Source of the DNA: Deltaproteobacteria bacterium
Lineage (GTDB): Bacteria; Desulfobacterota; Desulfobacteria; Desulfobacterales; Desulfobacteraceae
Direction: 5' to 3'
DNA length: 64,000 nt
NCBI GenBank assembly: GCA_027858995.1
Contig: JAQIBP010000054.1
Span: 44,018 to 108,017 of the forward strand
Of the stretch, positions 1 to 9,840 are shown piece after piece (the stretch's first letter is position 1; every line of letters begins with the position of its first letter). A program made the translations under genes and the position numbers. Under the pieces are notes generated by a model. That model was not told where the DNA came from. It ran no database searches and worked only from the letters and a program-made list of their open reading frames with translations.

Positions 1-1
1 T

Positions 2-982
2 GCAGGTTTTTATAAACTGAAAAAGGCTCCCTGGGCAGTTATTATGTTTGCACAGGGAAATGAAATCTTAAAACCCATTATCCTGTACCGGAATTCTTTT
101 GTCATTGGAGGAGTTGTATTAGCCATAGTAATTATTGTACTCATACGATTTCAGGCAGGCAAGATAGTAAAAAAAATCGAAAAACTGTCTGAAAAAGCTG
201 AAAAAATTGTAAAGGGTGACTATGGAGAACCCATAACAATTAATTCAGAAGATGAGATAGGCCTGTTAATCCAAAGTTATAACGCCATGGTCAAAGGACT
301 TAAGGAGCGTGATTTTATAAGAGATTCCTTTGGAAGATATGTTGATCCTGATTTTGCAAAATTTCTGCTCCAGCATCCCGATGCAGGCAGACTGGGAGGT
401 CAAAGGAGGGAGGTTGCCATTATGATGTCGGATATAAGGGGTTTTACTGCTCTTTCAGAGACTTTCAGCCCTGAAGCAATAATCACTGTTTTAAACCAGT
501 ATTTCTCTCATATGATAAATATTATTCAAAAACATAACGGCATCATTGTTGATTTTTTTGGAGACGCTATTCTGATATTTTTTGAGCCTTTGTCATGTTC
601 CTTAAAAGAGACAATTAAAGAATGCATCCAGTGTGCCTATGATATGCAAAAGGAGATGCTTGTGTTCAACAGTGAAATGGATAATCAGGATTTACCTGAA
701 CTGAATATGGGTATCGGCATAAATGCAGGACAGGTAATTGTGGGCAGCATAGGCTCTGAAAAAAGGGCTAAATATGGAATTGTAGGCCCTGCAGTTAATA
801 TCACAAGCCGGATTCAAGCCAAAGCAGAGGCACAGGAAATCATTATCTCCGATGCCGTATATAAATATTTAAAATATTTAAAAAATGAAATAAACATTCA
901 AAGATCCTTTAATGCATCCATGAAGGGAGTTGATCATCCAATGACTTTGCATGTATTAAAAAAAGAGAGTGATAAGTCTTAA
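2..982 (+). CDS. HAMP domain + class III adenylate/guanylate cyclase, 5' truncated by the window edge
   Basis: Frame is open to base 2 (AGFYKLKKAPWAVIMFAQG...); TM, HAMP-like segment, then MMSDIRGFTALSE...VDFFGDAILIFF...GIGINAGQVIVGSIGSEKRAKYGIVGPAVNITSRIQ typical of cyclase catalytic domain. Confidence 0.9.
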   Translation, partial: AGFYKLKKAPWAVIMFAQGNEILKPIILYRNSFVIGGVVLAIVIIVLIRFQAGKIVKKIEKLSEKAEKIVKGDYGEPITINSEDEIGLLIQSYNAMVKGLKERDFIRDSFGRYVDPDFAKFLLQHPDAGRLGGQRREVAIMMSDIRGFTALSETFSPEAIITVLNQYFSHMINIIQKHNGIIVDFFGDAILIFFEPLSCSLKETIKECIQCAYDMQKEMLVFNSEMDNQDLPELNMGIGINAGQVIVGSIGSEKRAKYGIVGPAVNITSRIQAKAEAQEIIISDAVYKYLKYLKNEINIQRSFNASMKGVDHPMTLHVLKKESDKS

Positions 983-1040
983 TTTAAAAGGTTCTCTTTG
1001 TATGCTCTAAAGGCAAGTTGTGTAGTACTATCCTGACTAT

Positions 1041-1060
1041 ATTGTAGAATATTCTGCAAT
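1041..1060. promoter_or_regulatory. near-perfect palindrome ATTGTAGAATATTCTGCAAT, candidate enhancer/UAS
   Basis: 20-bp inverted repeat with one mismatched pair, extendable by one T/A pair (1040/1061); ~90 bp upstream of -24/-12 element. Confidence 0.55.
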
Positions 1061-1133
1061 AACCTGTTTTACTACTCTATCTGATTTTAATTTTGTTTTA
1101 TAATATCAATAAGTTATTGATAAATTTCCTTTC

Positions 1134-1149
1134 TGGCACAACATATGCA
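1134..1149 (+). promoter_or_regulatory. sigma-54 -24/-12 promoter TGGCACAACATATGCA
   Basis: Exact GG (1135-1136) to GC (1147-1148) spacing and TGGCAC/TGCA core; 78 bp upstream of the tolC-like start. Confidence 0.6.
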
Positions 1150-1226
1150 GAGTTTTATTGTATAATTAAAATTACCATTGAAAAATATTAATGTGATTTA
1201 TATTAAATTTAATAAAGGCAATAATT

Positions 1227-2603
1227 ATGAAACAAGTGATTTATCTGGCAGCCATGTTCTGGATCATTATTATATCTTTTCCCCAGGGTCTCTCCTTTGC
1301 CGACGATGCAAAAAGGATGGAAGGTGTTGGAAACAGGCTTTCAACCGAGATTTCTTTATCTGACTTGTTAAATTATGCCTATTTGAATAATCCTTCAATT
1401 ATTGCATCAAAACAAGACTGGAAAATTTCAATTGAAAATTACAACCTGGGTAAAAGTTATCCAGATCCCCAGATAATGAGTACATATTACCCATCACCAC
1501 TTGAAACCAGGCTTGGTCCACAGGATTGGAATTTGACATTGTCCCAGCAGTTTCCTTTTCCAGGCACCCTGTCACAAAAGGGCAAAGTCCTTGAATCCGA
1601 TGTGAAAATTTCAAAATTCAGACTGGATAAAACGGTCAGGGACATTGCCGCATCAATTATTATCTCTTTCCATGAACTTATATATGTTCAAAAGGCAAGC
1701 CATTTTGCTCAATCAAATTTCAAGCTTGCCCAGGAAATGTTAAAATTAAGTGAAAATCTTTATACAAATGACAAAGCTCTTTTTTATGACATTTCAAAGG
1801 CAAGGGCACAGACGGCACAGATCCAGTATGATATTCTCCTTTTAAAGGAGCTTGAGCAGAGTGAAAAAGCACGTATTAACACTCTCTTAAACAGAAATCC
1901 CCATGCCAGACTGGGAATTGCCAGGGATCTTGCTTTCAGAAAGGTTGTTTATGAAATTAGTGAAATCTATGAATTGTCCAGGGATAACCTGGAAAATATC
2001 CTGATTGCCGAGGAAAAGATCAACCAGTCTACCCAACGTATGAAACTTGCTAAGCTTGAGAATCTTCCATCATTTAAACTTGGCCTTTTTTATGCTTCAA
2101 TCGGAGATCCTGATGTTCCAACACCTCCGCCTGATGCTGGCGATGATGCCATTGGCATCCAGCTTGGTTTTAATATTCCTCTATGGTTAGGTAAAAACCA
2201 AAGCAGAACATCCATAGCCTTTGCCATGAAACAAAAAGCCAGGGCCCAAAAGCTTGAAATAATAAACAAAACCAGTGCCAAAATCAGCAGGCTCTGGTTC
2301 AAACTTCAAAATTCTAAAAGACTTATAACTCTTTATGCAAAAGAGATGATCCCCCAGTCATTAAGATCTGTCCAGACAGCAGAAACCTGGTATCGCCAGG
2401 GTGAGGGAAGTTTTTCAGATTTTCTGGAACTCCAGGCCACAGCCTATAATTTCCAGATATCCCTTGAACGGGCAAAAGCAGATTATGGAAAAACCCTTGT
2501 AAAACTTGAACTTTTCACAGGAGTTTCCCTTGACAAAAGAATAAGTGGTAAAAAAATAACTGGTAAAAAATCAATTGCTCCAAAAGGAGATGATAAATCA
2601 TGA
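1227..2603 (+). CDS. TolC-family outer membrane efflux protein
   Basis: Signal peptide; LSDLLNYAYLNNPSI..., repeated OEP coiled-coil pattern; first gene of RND operon. Confidence 0.88.
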   Translation: MKQVIYLAAMFWIIIISFPQGLSFADDAKRMEGVGNRLSTEISLSDLLNYAYLNNPSIIASKQDWKISIENYNLGKSYPDPQIMSTYYPSPLETRLGPQDWNLTLSQQFPFPGTLSQKGKVLESDVKISKFRLDKTVRDIAASIIISFHELIYVQKASHFAQSNFKLAQEMLKLSENLYTNDKALFYDISKARAQTAQIQYDILLLKELEQSEKARINTLLNRNPHARLGIARDLAFRKVVYEISEIYELSRDNLENILIAEEKINQSTQRMKLAKLENLPSFKLGLFYASIGDPDVPTPPPDAGDDAIGIQLGFNIPLWLGKNQSRTSIAFAMKQKARAQKLEIINKTSAKISRLWFKLQNSKRLITLYAKEMIPQSLRSVQTAETWYRQGEGSFSDFLELQATAYNFQISLERAKADYGKTLVKLELFTGVSLDKRISGKKITGKKSIAPKGDDKS

Positions 2604-4153
2604 AAACCAAATTATCATTAATATTCATAATATTAACCACATACACATCTTTTGTGTATGGGAATTATGACAATATGCATGAATCCCTGGAAAAATACCA
2701 GCCTCCTTTGTATTTCACAGAATCTTTAAAGTTTAAAGAGATAGAAAACAATTTTTATTTAAAATCTGATAAAGATTTATCACCTTTAATTGCAAGCATT
2801 GAGAAACTTAAGCTTGACTTTGAAAACAGAATTAAAAAAGACCGGAAAATTGAATTTTTATCAGATTATGACAATAAACTTTTTAAACATCTTCTAACCA
2901 CATCAGATAGTATCAAAGCAGTAAAAAAACTTGTAAAAAAGAAATTTTCCTTAGAAGAGATAGAAATTATTGCTGCTTTAAGAAACCCTGCAATTCTTGC
3001 AGCACAAAAAAAAGTCAAGGCAGAACTTGCTTCCTTTAATCAGATCATGGATCTTGATGAAAATTTAAGGCAGTACGCTGCATTTACAAAAGACCTTGAT
3101 AACAGTGCCGGACCATTAAAAATGAATGATTCCATTCAATCCGGATATCCCTATCCAGGAATGACTGCACTCAAAGGCCAGGTCATAAATTCCCAGGTTT
3201 CAATCCTGTTTGAAAAAATGAAAATTATTCAAAAAAATATTATCACCGATATAAGGAATTCCTTTTGGAACTTGATTTATATTGATAAAGCCTTTGACAT
3301 AACATCTGAAATAATAGAGGCTTTCAATCGCCTTAAAGCCGTGGCAACCATATTGTATAAAAGTGGAAAGACAAGTTTTCAGGATATCATCAAAATCAAC
3401 ATTAAAATATTTAAGTTAGATGAAGATCTTATTACGCTTACCCGCAAAAGAAAAAATATTGAAATAAAAATACTCGAACTTTTAAATCTCTCTGCTGATA
3501 CACTCGTAGGCCAACCTGTAAAGAAAAACACCCATAAAAAAATAGCTGGACCAACAGATCTTTATCCGGTGGCAAGACAACAAGGACAAGAACTTAAAGT
3601 CTTAAGGCTTTCCATTGCAAAAACTAAAAAAATGATAGAACTGGCTGAATCCATGATATTGCTGCCCTTTACCCTTAACCTCTCTTTAAATGAGGATGAT
3701 GCTGTTGCAAGTGTGGGAACAGGCGCCGATAGAATGCCCTTCCCGGAAAAAACCATGGCTTCAATGAAGAATGGCACTCCTGAAAAATCATGGTATGGGA
3801 TTGATGATCCATGGCTCAGGGAAACAAAACTTAAACTTTCAAGCCTGGAACACACCCTTGTAAAAGAAGAAAACAAAACAGACCGTATGATACAGGATGC
3901 CTGGTTCAATATGGATAAAAGCAATAGAGAGCTTGAATTATATGAATCAAAAATAAGACCGCTGGCAATATCTGCCCTTAATGTCTCAACAAGGGCATAT
4001 GAATCCGGATCAATTCCATTTTCAGATGCCATTGATTCATACACGTATTGGTTAAAGATAAAGCTTTTAATCGCACAGAAACATAAAGAGATTGGAACCA
4101 GTGTGGCAAAACTTGAAAATATTATGGGCAAGAGTTTTGAGGATGAAAAATAG
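2600..4153 (+). CDS. second, divergent TolC-like outer membrane efflux protein
   Basis: Signal peptide; OEP-like helical repeats, AYESGSIPFSDAIDSYTYWLKIK; overlaps the preceding stop by 4 nt. Confidence 0.75.
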   Translation: MKTKLSLIFIILTTYTSFVYGNYDNMHESLEKYQPPLYFTESLKFKEIENNFYLKSDKDLSPLIASIEKLKLDFENRIKKDRKIEFLSDYDNKLFKHLLTTSDSIKAVKKLVKKKFSLEEIEIIAALRNPAILAAQKKVKAELASFNQIMDLDENLRQYAAFTKDLDNSAGPLKMNDSIQSGYPYPGMTALKGQVINSQVSILFEKMKIIQKNIITDIRNSFWNLIYIDKAFDITSEIIEAFNRLKAVATILYKSGKTSFQDIIKINIKIFKLDEDLITLTRKRKNIEIKILELLNLSADTLVGQPVKKNTHKKIAGPTDLYPVARQQGQELKVLRLSIAKTKKMIELAESMILLPFTLNLSLNEDDAVASVGTGADRMPFPEKTMASMKNGTPEKSWYGIDDPWLRETKLKLSSLEHTLVKEENKTDRMIQDAWFNMDKSNRELELYESKIRPLAISALNVSTRAYESGSIPFSDAIDSYTYWLKIKLLIAQKHKEIGTSVAKLENIMGKSFEDEK

Positions 4154-4164
4154 AGGAGCTGATC

Positions 4165-5661
4165 ATGGTAAAAAAATATAAAACAAAATCCTTTTACATA
4201 ACGACTATTGTGGCAGCCCTGATAGCGATTTCTGCCTTGTTAACTTTGCCGGAAAGGAACAGCTTCAGTGCCGATTCAGATAATCATGACCAAAAACCTG
4301 CAGCCCGCAATACTTCTGTTCAAGATTCAAACCAGAAAAAAATAATCTATTGGCGGGCCCCCATGGACCCTTTTGAAATTTATGATGAACCAGGCCAGAG
4401 CAAAATGGGGATGGATCTTGTCCCTGTTTACGAGGACGATGCTGTAGATGATTCCGGTACAAAAGAGAGGAAAATAGTTTATTGGCGGGCCCCCATGGAT
4501 CCAAGCGAAACATATGAAAAACCCGGGAAAAGTAAAAAAGGTAAAAAACTTATCCCTGTGTATGAAGATGAGCTCATGGGAGGTGTTAATATTAAAATAG
4601 ACCCGGTGGTTGAGCAAAACATGGGTCTTATAACGGAAAAAGTTCAAAAAGGGCCTTTAAAACATACCATCAAGACCTATGGAAATATCACCTTTGATGA
4701 AACCAGGACTGGAGTGATCAGCCAGAAATTTGACGGATGGATAGAAAAACTTTATGCAGACTTTACAGGGTATTATGTAAAAAAAGGAGACCCATTGTAT
4801 GAAATTTATTCTCCGTTACTGCTTGCAGCCCAGGAAGAATACCTGTCTGCATTTAAAAACTATCAAACGCAAAAAACAGTTTTCAATAATGATATCTTAA
4901 ATTCTGCCCGCATGCGGTTGATGTATTTTGATATTGCAGACTTAGAAATAAAATCTATTGAAAAAACCAAACAGGTAAAAAAGACCATCATTATAAGGTC
5001 ACCTTTTACAGGTTTTGTAACCCGCAAAAATGCCGTGGAAGGATCTTTTGTTAAAACAGGGGCCAGTCTTTATACCATCTCAGATCTGTCCCATGTCTGG
5101 GTTGAAGCCCATATTTTTGAATATGAGCAAAACCTTGTTTTCAAAGGCCAGGAAGTTGAAATGACCCTCACCTATAACCCGGGCAAAGTATACAAAGGGA
5201 ATATCGCTTATATTTTCCCATATCTGCAGCAAAAAACAAGGGATGTCATAATCAGGATTGATTTTTTAAATGAGAACAATGAACTAAAGCCTGACATGTT
5301 TGCAAATATCAAAATTAAAACAACAGCTGATGAAAAGATCATTTATATCTCCTCCCAGTCAGTCATTTATTCCGGTAATAAGAAAATTGTTTTTGTGTCC
5401 AAGGGCAATGGAAAATACTCTCCCCGGGAAATCAGTACAGGTATCCATCTTGATGACGGTATGGTACAGATTTTAACCGGGCTTGCAAAGAATGAAATTG
5501 TTGTTACTTCAGGCCAGTTTCTTCTTGATTCCGAATCAAAACTCAAGGAAGCAGTTCAGAAAATGATTGAGGGCAAAAGAGGACCGACATCAAAAAAAAT
5601 TGAAGAAGATTTTTTCGATGATATGGGGTTTGAAGAAGATTTATTCGATAATATAGAATAA
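4165..5661 (+). CDS. efflux RND periplasmic adaptor (CusB/CzcB-like) with two N-terminal heavy-metal-binding repeats
   Basis: YWRAPMDPxExYxxPGxSKxGxxLxPVYED twice; HlyD-type barrel-sandwich (IIIRSPFTGFVTRKNAVEGSFVKTGASLYTISDLSHVWVEA). Confidence 0.9.
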   Translation: MVKKYKTKSFYITTIVAALIAISALLTLPERNSFSADSDNHDQKPAARNTSVQDSNQKKIIYWRAPMDPFEIYDEPGQSKMGMDLVPVYEDDAVDDSGTKERKIVYWRAPMDPSETYEKPGKSKKGKKLIPVYEDELMGGVNIKIDPVVEQNMGLITEKVQKGPLKHTIKTYGNITFDETRTGVISQKFDGWIEKLYADFTGYYVKKGDPLYEIYSPLLLAAQEEYLSAFKNYQTQKTVFNNDILNSARMRLMYFDIADLEIKSIEKTKQVKKTIIIRSPFTGFVTRKNAVEGSFVKTGASLYTISDLSHVWVEAHIFEYEQNLVFKGQEVEMTLTYNPGKVYKGNIAYIFPYLQQKTRDVIIRIDFLNENNELKPDMFANIKIKTTADEKIIYISSQSVIYSGNKKIVFVSKGNGKYSPREISTGIHLDDGMVQILTGLAKNEIVVTSGQFLLDSESKLKEAVQKMIEGKRGPTSKKIEEDFFDDMGFEEDLFDNIE

Positions 5662-5682
5662 TTAAAAACAGGGTAAAATTCA

Positions 5683-8600
5683 ATGATAGAAAAAATAATA
5701 GTATGGTCAATAAAAAACAGATTCATGGTTATCATTATGACCCTGTTCATCATTGTGGCAGGAATCCTTGCCATGCTGAAAACACCTCTTGATGCCATTC
5801 CAGACCTGTCTGATGTCCAGGTAATCGTGTACACTGAATACCCTGGTCAGGCCCCACAGGTTGTTGAAGACCAGGTGACATACCCTCTTACCACTGCTAT
5901 GCTCAGTGTTCCCTATGCAAAGGTTGTCAGGGGATACTCCTTTTTTGGATATTCCTTTGTATATCTTATCTTTGAAGACGGAACAGACATATACTGGGCA
6001 AGATCAAGAGTTATGGAATATCTTAATTTTGTTTCAGGAAGGTTGCCTGCAGGTGTAACTCCAAGTCTTGGGCCAGATGCCACAGGTGTTGGCTGGATAT
6101 ATGAATATGTATTAAAAGACACCACTGGTCAAAATGATCTGCAAAAACTTCGATCCATCCAGGACTGGTTTTTAAGATATGAATTAACTGCTGTGCCAGG
6201 TGTTTCAGAAGTTGCCAGCATTGGAGGATTTGTTAAACAATACCAGGTGGAAGTTGATCCCAATAAACTGGTTTCATACGATATTCCCATCTCAAAAATA
6301 AAAAATGCCATTAAAAAGTCCAATTCCGATGTCGGGGGAAAACTTATTGAAATGGGGGAAACCGAATTCATGGTACGGGGCCTTGGATATATACAATCCC
6401 TTGAAGACATAAAAAACATTGTCATCTCCTCTGACGAAAAAGGTACCCCTATTCTTTTAAAAGACATTGCCGATATCCATATCGGGCCGGAGTTAAGGCG
6501 CGGTATCCTTGAATGGAATGGTGAAGGAGAGATTGTGGGTGGTGTTGTAATTATGAGATATGGGGAAAATGCCCTTGAAGTAATAAAAAAGGTAAAACTC
6601 AAACTTGCACAACTCCAAGATGGCCTTCCTGAAGGTGTTGAAATCCTGACAGGATATGACCGTTCCTCCCTTATCCAAAGAGCTGTTGAAACCCTTAAAA
6701 CAAAACTTACCGAAGAGATGATTGTGGTGGCTCTGATATGCATTTTGTTCCTTTTGCATTTCAGATCTGCCTTTGTTGCTATTTTCACCCTTCCCGTTGG
6801 GATTTTGATGTCTTTTCTGATCATGTATCTTCTTGGAATCAATGCCAACATCATGAGCCTGGGCGGTATTGCAATTGCCATAGGAGTTATGGTGGATGCC
6901 TCCATTGTTCTGGTGGAAAATGCCCACAAACACCTGGAAAGAGACAGGGATAAAAAAAACCATACACAGATTATTATTGACGCGTCAAAAGAAGTAGGCC
7001 CTGCCCTTTTTTTCTCTCTATTGATTATTACAATCTCATTTCTTCCTGTATTCAGTCTCACAGAACAATCAGGAAGGCTTTTCAAACCCCTTGCCTATAC
7101 CAAAACAACTGCCATGGCAGCCTCTTCTCTGCTTGCGATTACCATTATCCCGGTTCTCATGACCTTTTTTGTAAAAGAGAACCCCATTGACCCTGAGTTC
7201 TCCAGGAAGAAGAAAACATGGATCTGGATAATGACTCTTGCAGGACCGCCGGCTCTGGTTTTCCTTGCAGGTCTTTTTGGAATCAATCTTCCTGACTACA
7301 GCCTTGTACTGGCATTTGGCGTTTCAATATTGCTTTACTTTTGTCTTTGTCCCCAGAAAATAATTTCAGAAAAGAAAAATCCCATATCCAAAAGTTTAAT
7401 CCGGCTTTATCTTCCCTTGATAAGAGTTGTTTTAAAATGGCGGAAAACAACCATTCTTGTTGCTTTGCTTGCCCTTGCAGTCACCTGGTATCCAATGTCC
7501 CGTATAGGAAGTGAATTCATGCCTCCTCTAAATGAAGGGGACCTTCTTTATATGCCCACAACCCTGCCCGGTATATCCATTACCAAGGCCAAAGAACTTT
7601 TGCAGCAGACAGATAAAATTATTCAAAAATTTCCGGAAGTTGAAACCGTCCTGGGTAAAATAGGCCGGGCAGAAACCTCAACCGATCCAGCTCCCCTTTC
7701 AATGATAGAAACAGTAGTCACGCTTAGGCCCCAGGTCCAACATGAAATTATTTTACATGATCGTTTTTTTTCAGACTGGCCCGGGTGGCTTAAAAAACCT
7801 CTTACCTTTATATGGCCTGAACAATATAAAGGGGTAATCCTCCACGAGTGGAGAAAAAAATATATTAATCGTTTTTTTTCAAACTGGCCCGGATTTTTAA
7901 AAACTCCTTTGTCATGGATAATGCCCGAGGAGAGATACATTACAATAAAAGAGCTTGCCAATGATCTTGATAAGGCTGTGAAATTTCCAGGGCTTACAAA
8001 TGCCTGGACAATGCCTATAAAAACCCGGATTGATATGCTGTCAACGGGCATAAAAACTCCTGTGGGCATCAAAATCATGGGGCCTGATCTTGGCACCCTG
8101 TCCAAAATCGGGGAAAACATAGAAGCATTCCTGAGAAATCAACCAGGCACCTTGTCTGTATTCTCAGAACGTGTCACAGGAGGTAATTATCTGGATTTTA
8201 AAATTAACCGTGAAAACATTGCCCGTTATGGACTTTTTGTCCAGGATGTGCAGGATATTATCACAACTGCCATAGGTGGAATGAATGTTACCGATACTGT
8301 TGAAGGCCTTGAAAGATATCCTGTCAACTTAAGGTACAACCGTGAGTTCAGGGACAATATTTACATGCTGAAAAGGGTCCGGGTATCAACACCAACAGGA
8401 GCCCAGATTCCCCTTACCCAGCTTGCAGATATATCTATCCACAAAGGCCCTGCAGGCATTAAAACCGAAAATTCAAAAAAAACTGCCTGGATATATATAG
8501 ATCTCAAAGGCATTGATATAGGTACATATGTTAAAAATACAAAAAAACTGGTTGAAGAGAAGATTCAACTGCCTTCAGGATATTCAATTGTATGGTCAGG

Positions 8601-9150
8601 CCAGTATGAATACATGGAAAAAGCAAGAAAAACCCTGAACATCATAGTTCCGGCAACCCTGCTTGTGATTTTTTTACTTCTTTATATTCATTTTAAAAAT
8701 TTTGTAGAAGTTATCATAGTAATGGCAAGCCTGCCATTTGCACTGCTTGGAGGGATCTGGCTTATTTATATGCTTGGCTACAACTTTTCGGTTGCCGTTG
8801 GTGTGGGATTTATCGCACTTGCAGGACTTGCAACTGAAACCGGTATAGTCATGCTTGTTTATCTTGATGCAACATTTAAAAAGAACAGAGAAGCAAAAAA
8901 AATGAGCTCTTCAATTGAGCTTTTTGATTCAATTATTGAAGGTGCTGTGGAAAGGGTCAGACCTTTAATTATGACCGTTGCAACAACTTTGATAGGCCTT
9001 TTGCCTGTAATGTACGGGTCTGGGGCCGGTTCACAGATAATGAAACGAATAGCAGCACCAATGGTTGGCGGCCTTGTTTCATCAACCATAATGACTCTTA
9101 TTATCATTCCTGTGGCCTATAATTTGTGGAAAATAAGAACAATTAAATAG
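5683..9150 (+). CDS. CusA/CzcA family heavy-metal efflux RND transporter
   Basis: 1155 aa; MIEKIIVWSIKNRFMVI, TPLDAIPDLSDVQVIVYTEYPGQAPQVVEDQVTYPLTTAMLSVP, RIDMLSTGIKTPVGIKI; 12-TM RND layout. Confidence 0.95.
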   Translation: MIEKIIVWSIKNRFMVIIMTLFIIVAGILAMLKTPLDAIPDLSDVQVIVYTEYPGQAPQVVEDQVTYPLTTAMLSVPYAKVVRGYSFFGYSFVYLIFEDGTDIYWARSRVMEYLNFVSGRLPAGVTPSLGPDATGVGWIYEYVLKDTTGQNDLQKLRSIQDWFLRYELTAVPGVSEVASIGGFVKQYQVEVDPNKLVSYDIPISKIKNAIKKSNSDVGGKLIEMGETEFMVRGLGYIQSLEDIKNIVISSDEKGTPILLKDIADIHIGPELRRGILEWNGEGEIVGGVVIMRYGENALEVIKKVKLKLAQLQDGLPEGVEILTGYDRSSLIQRAVETLKTKLTEEMIVVALICILFLLHFRSAFVAIFTLPVGILMSFLIMYLLGINANIMSLGGIAIAIGVMVDASIVLVENAHKHLERDRDKKNHTQIIIDASKEVGPALFFSLLIITISFLPVFSLTEQSGRLFKPLAYTKTTAMAASSLLAITIIPVLMTFFVKENPIDPEFSRKKKTWIWIMTLAGPPALVFLAGLFGINLPDYSLVLAFGVSILLYFCLCPQKIISEKKNPISKSLIRLYLPLIRVVLKWRKTTILVALLALAVTWYPMSRIGSEFMPPLNEGDLLYMPTTLPGISITKAKELLQQTDKIIQKFPEVETVLGKIGRAETSTDPAPLSMIETVVTLRPQVQHEIILHDRFFSDWPGWLKKPLTFIWPEQYKGVILHEWRKKYINRFFSNWPGFLKTPLSWIMPEERYITIKELANDLDKAVKFPGLTNAWTMPIKTRIDMLSTGIKTPVGIKIMGPDLGTLSKIGENIEAFLRNQPGTLSVFSERVTGGNYLDFKINRENIARYGLFVQDVQDIITTAIGGMNVTDTVEGLERYPVNLRYNREFRDNIYMLKRVRVSTPTGAQIPLTQLADISIHKGPAGIKTENSKKTAWIYIDLKGIDIGTYVKNTKKLVEEKIQLPSGYSIVWSGQYEYMEKARKTLNIIVPATLLVIFLLLYIHFKNFVEVIIVMASLPFALLGGIWLIYMLGYNFSVAVGVGFIALAGLATETGIVMLVYLDATFKKNREAKKMSSSIELFDSIIEGAVERVRPLIMTVATTLIGLLPVMYGSGAGSQIMKRIAAPMVGGLVSSTIMTLIIIPVAYNLWKIRTIK

Positions 9151-9174
9151 CATTATATTAAAAGGAGCCTTTCA

Positions 9175-9663
9175 ATGAAAAAGCAATTTAAATTAATTAT
9201 CAGTGCAGTACTTTTGTCCATTGTTTTCATGACAGGATATGCCTTGGCCATGGAGGGAAATGATATGGATGAATCAGAAAAAATAGGAGACCTTATCCAT
9301 GAGTCAGTCATTGACGGGTATGTTCTCTCCCATTACTTCATGGATCTTCGCGATCAGAAAACAGCAAGCCATGCTGATGATACCAAAATCGGCACTCCGA
9401 ACTTGGATAAAGAAGAGATGGACAAACCCCATCACATCATGGTTTACATCATGGACAAAGACCATAATCCTGTTTTAAAGGGAAAAGTTGGTTTCATGAT
9501 AAAAGATGCTGCCAACAATAAACAAACAGCAATGGGAATGTTCATGAGCAAAGGTTTCGGCACAACTGCCGACATGAAAAAAAAGGGGAGTTATACTATT
9601 TTCACCAAAATTGTTTTAGAAAACAAGATCTTAAAAGACAGCTTTAAGTATGAAATAAATTGA
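9175..9663 (+). CDS. small secreted Met/His-rich protein of the metal efflux operon
   Basis: Signal peptide (LIISAVLLSIVFMTGYALA), many Met/His; 24 nt after cusA-like gene. Confidence 0.65.
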   Translation: MKKQFKLIISAVLLSIVFMTGYALAMEGNDMDESEKIGDLIHESVIDGYVLSHYFMDLRDQKTASHADDTKIGTPNLDKEEMDKPHHIMVYIMDKDHNPVLKGKVGFMIKDAANNKQTAMGMFMSKGFGTTADMKKKGSYTIFTKIVLENKILKDSFKYEIN

Positions 9664-9683
9664 TTCTTTTCAAATAAATTGGG

Positions 9684-9726
9684 GACACCAGGATTGAAGC
9701 TAATAATTATATTAAATCCTGGTGTC
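9684..9726 (+). terminator. 12-bp perfect-stem hairpin after the efflux operon
   Basis: GACACCAGGATT (9684-9695) / AATCCTGGTGTC (9715-9726). Confidence 0.6.
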
Positions 9727-9840
9727 TTATTTCCTGTCCTTTTATGATTTAAAATGATGAAATTTATAACTCAAGCTACCAAGGAAAACACCCAAAAAAG
9801 GGTTTTTATAATGGAAAATTAAAAAAAAGGAGAAGAGATT

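Noticed and set aside
6129-7085. 318-aa antisense ORF (-) opposite the CusA-like gene, and many other antisense ORFs in the track (e.g. 3562-4131, 7623-8120, 58562-59041, 59822-60262)
   Set aside because: They lie fully inside well-supported coding genes, have low-complexity compositional translations and no recognisable domains; best explained as mirror ORFs.
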